DNA of 64,000 nucleotides. It comes from Odontocerum albicorne (lineage: Eukaryota > Arthropoda > Insecta > Trichoptera > Odontoceridae). The notes below the pieces were generated by a model that did no database searches, had not been told where the DNA came from, and was given only the letters and a program-made list of their open reading frames with translations. Below, piece by piece: positions 63,127 through 64,000 of the stretch. The stretch is from NCBI GenBank assembly GCA_949825065.1, contig OX463859.1:3820217-3884216 (forward strand), given 5' to 3'. The number at the start of each line of letters is the position of its first letter. Positions within the stretch are counted from its first letter, which is position 1. The translations under genes and the position numbers were made by a program.

Positions 63127-63384
63127 GTTGTTAATAGTTGAGGCATTAACGTTGTGGAGGTTTAAAGACATTGTAATTTGTTTTTATCAAACACTGTTCA
63201 TTCCACTTTTTTGTGATGGTATAACCCTACTGGTTTCAAGGCTTTCACCTCATCTTCAGGGTAGCGCAAACAAGTCTTGTTTGCGCTCTCCTGAAGACGA
63301 GGTGAAAGCCTCGAAACCGGTAGGGTTATACCGTCACAAAAAAGTGGAATAAGCAGTGTTTGATAAAAATAAATTACAATGTTA
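63127..63384 (-). mobile_element. FB foldback element E, palindrome with target duplication
   Basis: The long arm lies on the left (GTTAATAGTTGAGGCATTAA), centre GCAAACAAGTCTTGTTTGCG near 63275, short arm ending AATAAATTACAATGTTA. CTATATT flanks both sides (63120-63126 and 63385-63391). The hammerhead-like blocks are present in both arms (right arm CTGAAGACGAGG, TCGAAACC, ACCGTC). Confidence 0.93.
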
Positions 63385-63528
63385 CTATATTTTTTTTTTA
63401 AATATATCGAATCTGGTTTTTACTTGATACTAATATCAACCTTTCAGACCGCGTAAAAGATATTGTTTCATTGCAATATTCTCACTATGATATATTGTAC
63501 TGTATTCAATGAAAATGTAGTTGTATAG

Positions 63529-63831
63529 TATACTACAATAAAACGACGGACAGCTGCCCTGATTGCAGAGCAACTCACAAATTATGGACAGTTTCCGGTG
63601 CAAGAAATATCGATGATCGGAAGTCATGGTCGAGGGCATGAAATATTTATACGGGCACCCATTAACTTACGCCCGTTAACCGACATTTATACGTTTAACG
63701 CATATTTTAACAACTTAAAAGTAAAAACGTACATCAGGCTACTAACAGTGGCTACAAGACCTCAATGCTTAGGGGTTCTAAGGGCTGTTTTTTTAACGGA
63801 AGACCAATTGGAATTAAAAAATCTTCAATGA
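63529..63831 (+). CDS. Unrecognised open frame, about 100 codons, coding-like
   Basis: Open from a TAG at 63526 to a stop at 63829-63831. It reads KRRTAALIAEQLTNYGQFPV then QEISMIGSHGRGHEIFIRAP and INLRPLTDIYTFNAYFNNLK ... TRPQCLGVLRAVFLTEDQLE. The first Met is at 63598; an upstream exon or frame is possible. The amino-acid mix is more protein-like than that of other frames here, and it is not part of any repeat I see. I do not recognise a family. It could be an exon of a host gene, a viral relic or an unknown mobile element. Confidence 0.35.
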   Translation, partial: YTTIKRRTAALIAEQLTNYGQFPVQEISMIGSHGRGHEIFIRAPINLRPLTDIYTFNAYFNNLKVKTYIRLLTVATRPQCLGVLRAVFLTEDQLELKNLQ

Positions 63832-63947
63832 TTATTCTGAATAAAACGCGTTAACCAGTCTATACTCTGAAAACAAATATATAAACACTAACCACATACA
63901 CTACACTCCACCTAAAACTGAATGTGTGACTATCACATATCGGGAGA

Positions 63948-64000
63948 TCTTCTAAGGATTCTTTGTAGTTCGTCTTTCTTTGGTAAGTTTTCAGTAGTTT
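63948..64000. repeat. Short repeat at window end
   Basis: GAGATCTTCTAAGGATTCTT...TCGTCTTTCTTTGGTAAGTT parallels 35285-35345. Family unknown; cut by the window edge. Confidence 0.45.

Overview
This 64 kb window is AT-rich eukaryotic DNA, most likely from an insect. It carries several mariner transposons, a ZBED-like hAT, piggyBac-like elements with TTAA sites, tRNA-derived SINEs, several non-LTR retrotransposon families and Penelope-like fragments, a mix typical of large arthropod genomes. I found no convincing host gene, no functional tRNA or rRNA gene and nothing prokaryotic. Almost every longer open reading frame is the decayed tail of a mobile-element protein or a read-through of a tandem repeat. 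The species cannot be fixed from the sequence alone.

Family names used below are mine. LINE-W encodes a reverse-transcriptase C-terminus with MNRLEAFEMWMHRRML and has a GAA-rich tail. LINE-K encodes YDRIRNEV..., GRPRK.WLDQV and SAYPDRET blocks. LINE-C is CR1/L2-like, with AVRLWNQL and a 3' hairpin shared with the SINEs. LINE-T has an (AAT)n tail and a CAGGCAAAAGCCT hairpin. LINE-P is a 3'-end family with an (ATTT)n tail. LINE-R has GRRPPGR/GRPK C-termini and an AAG tail. FB is a palindromic foldback family.

Layout. 0-9 kb: SINE copies, a Helitron-like end, a 44-bp minisatellite and many LINE-W and LINE-K 3' ends. 8.9-11.6 kb: a 53-bp array and a degenerate array holding an almost intact 1,284-bp mariner with one frameshift. 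12.0-16.2 kb: two FB elements and a complete but decayed 3.5-kb hAT (12610-16150) with target duplication. 16-25 kb: SINE, LINE and FB fragments plus long unique AT-rich stretches. 25-27 kb: a Tc/mariner-like remnant with a nested palindromic MITE, then a piggyBac-like MITE. 27-33 kb: 32-bp, 22-bp and 65-bp arrays, a hAT MITE nested in LINE-K, and a truncated mariner. 33-46 kb: LINE-R, LINE-T and LINE-K copies, a second piggyBac-like MITE, composite inverted repeats and a 39-bp array grown inside LINE-K coding sequence. 46-64 kb: a mariner broken by an RTE-like LINE, hairpin-bearing LINE-C copies, a foldback nested in LINE-P, a 157-bp array derived from LINE-K, a palindromic mariner dimer, FB elements and a 37-bp array.

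The observations I rate highest are these. (1) FB is a family of asymmetric palindromes with variable-length target duplications; each arm carries a hammerhead-ribozyme-like core. (2) A covarying stem-loop is shared by SINE and LINE-C 3' ends. (3) A 939-bp palindrome made of two mariner 5' halves appears to have inserted as one unit. (4) Several minisatellites grew out of LINE fragments. Family-level homology claims come from recognising protein motifs by eye; no search was run.
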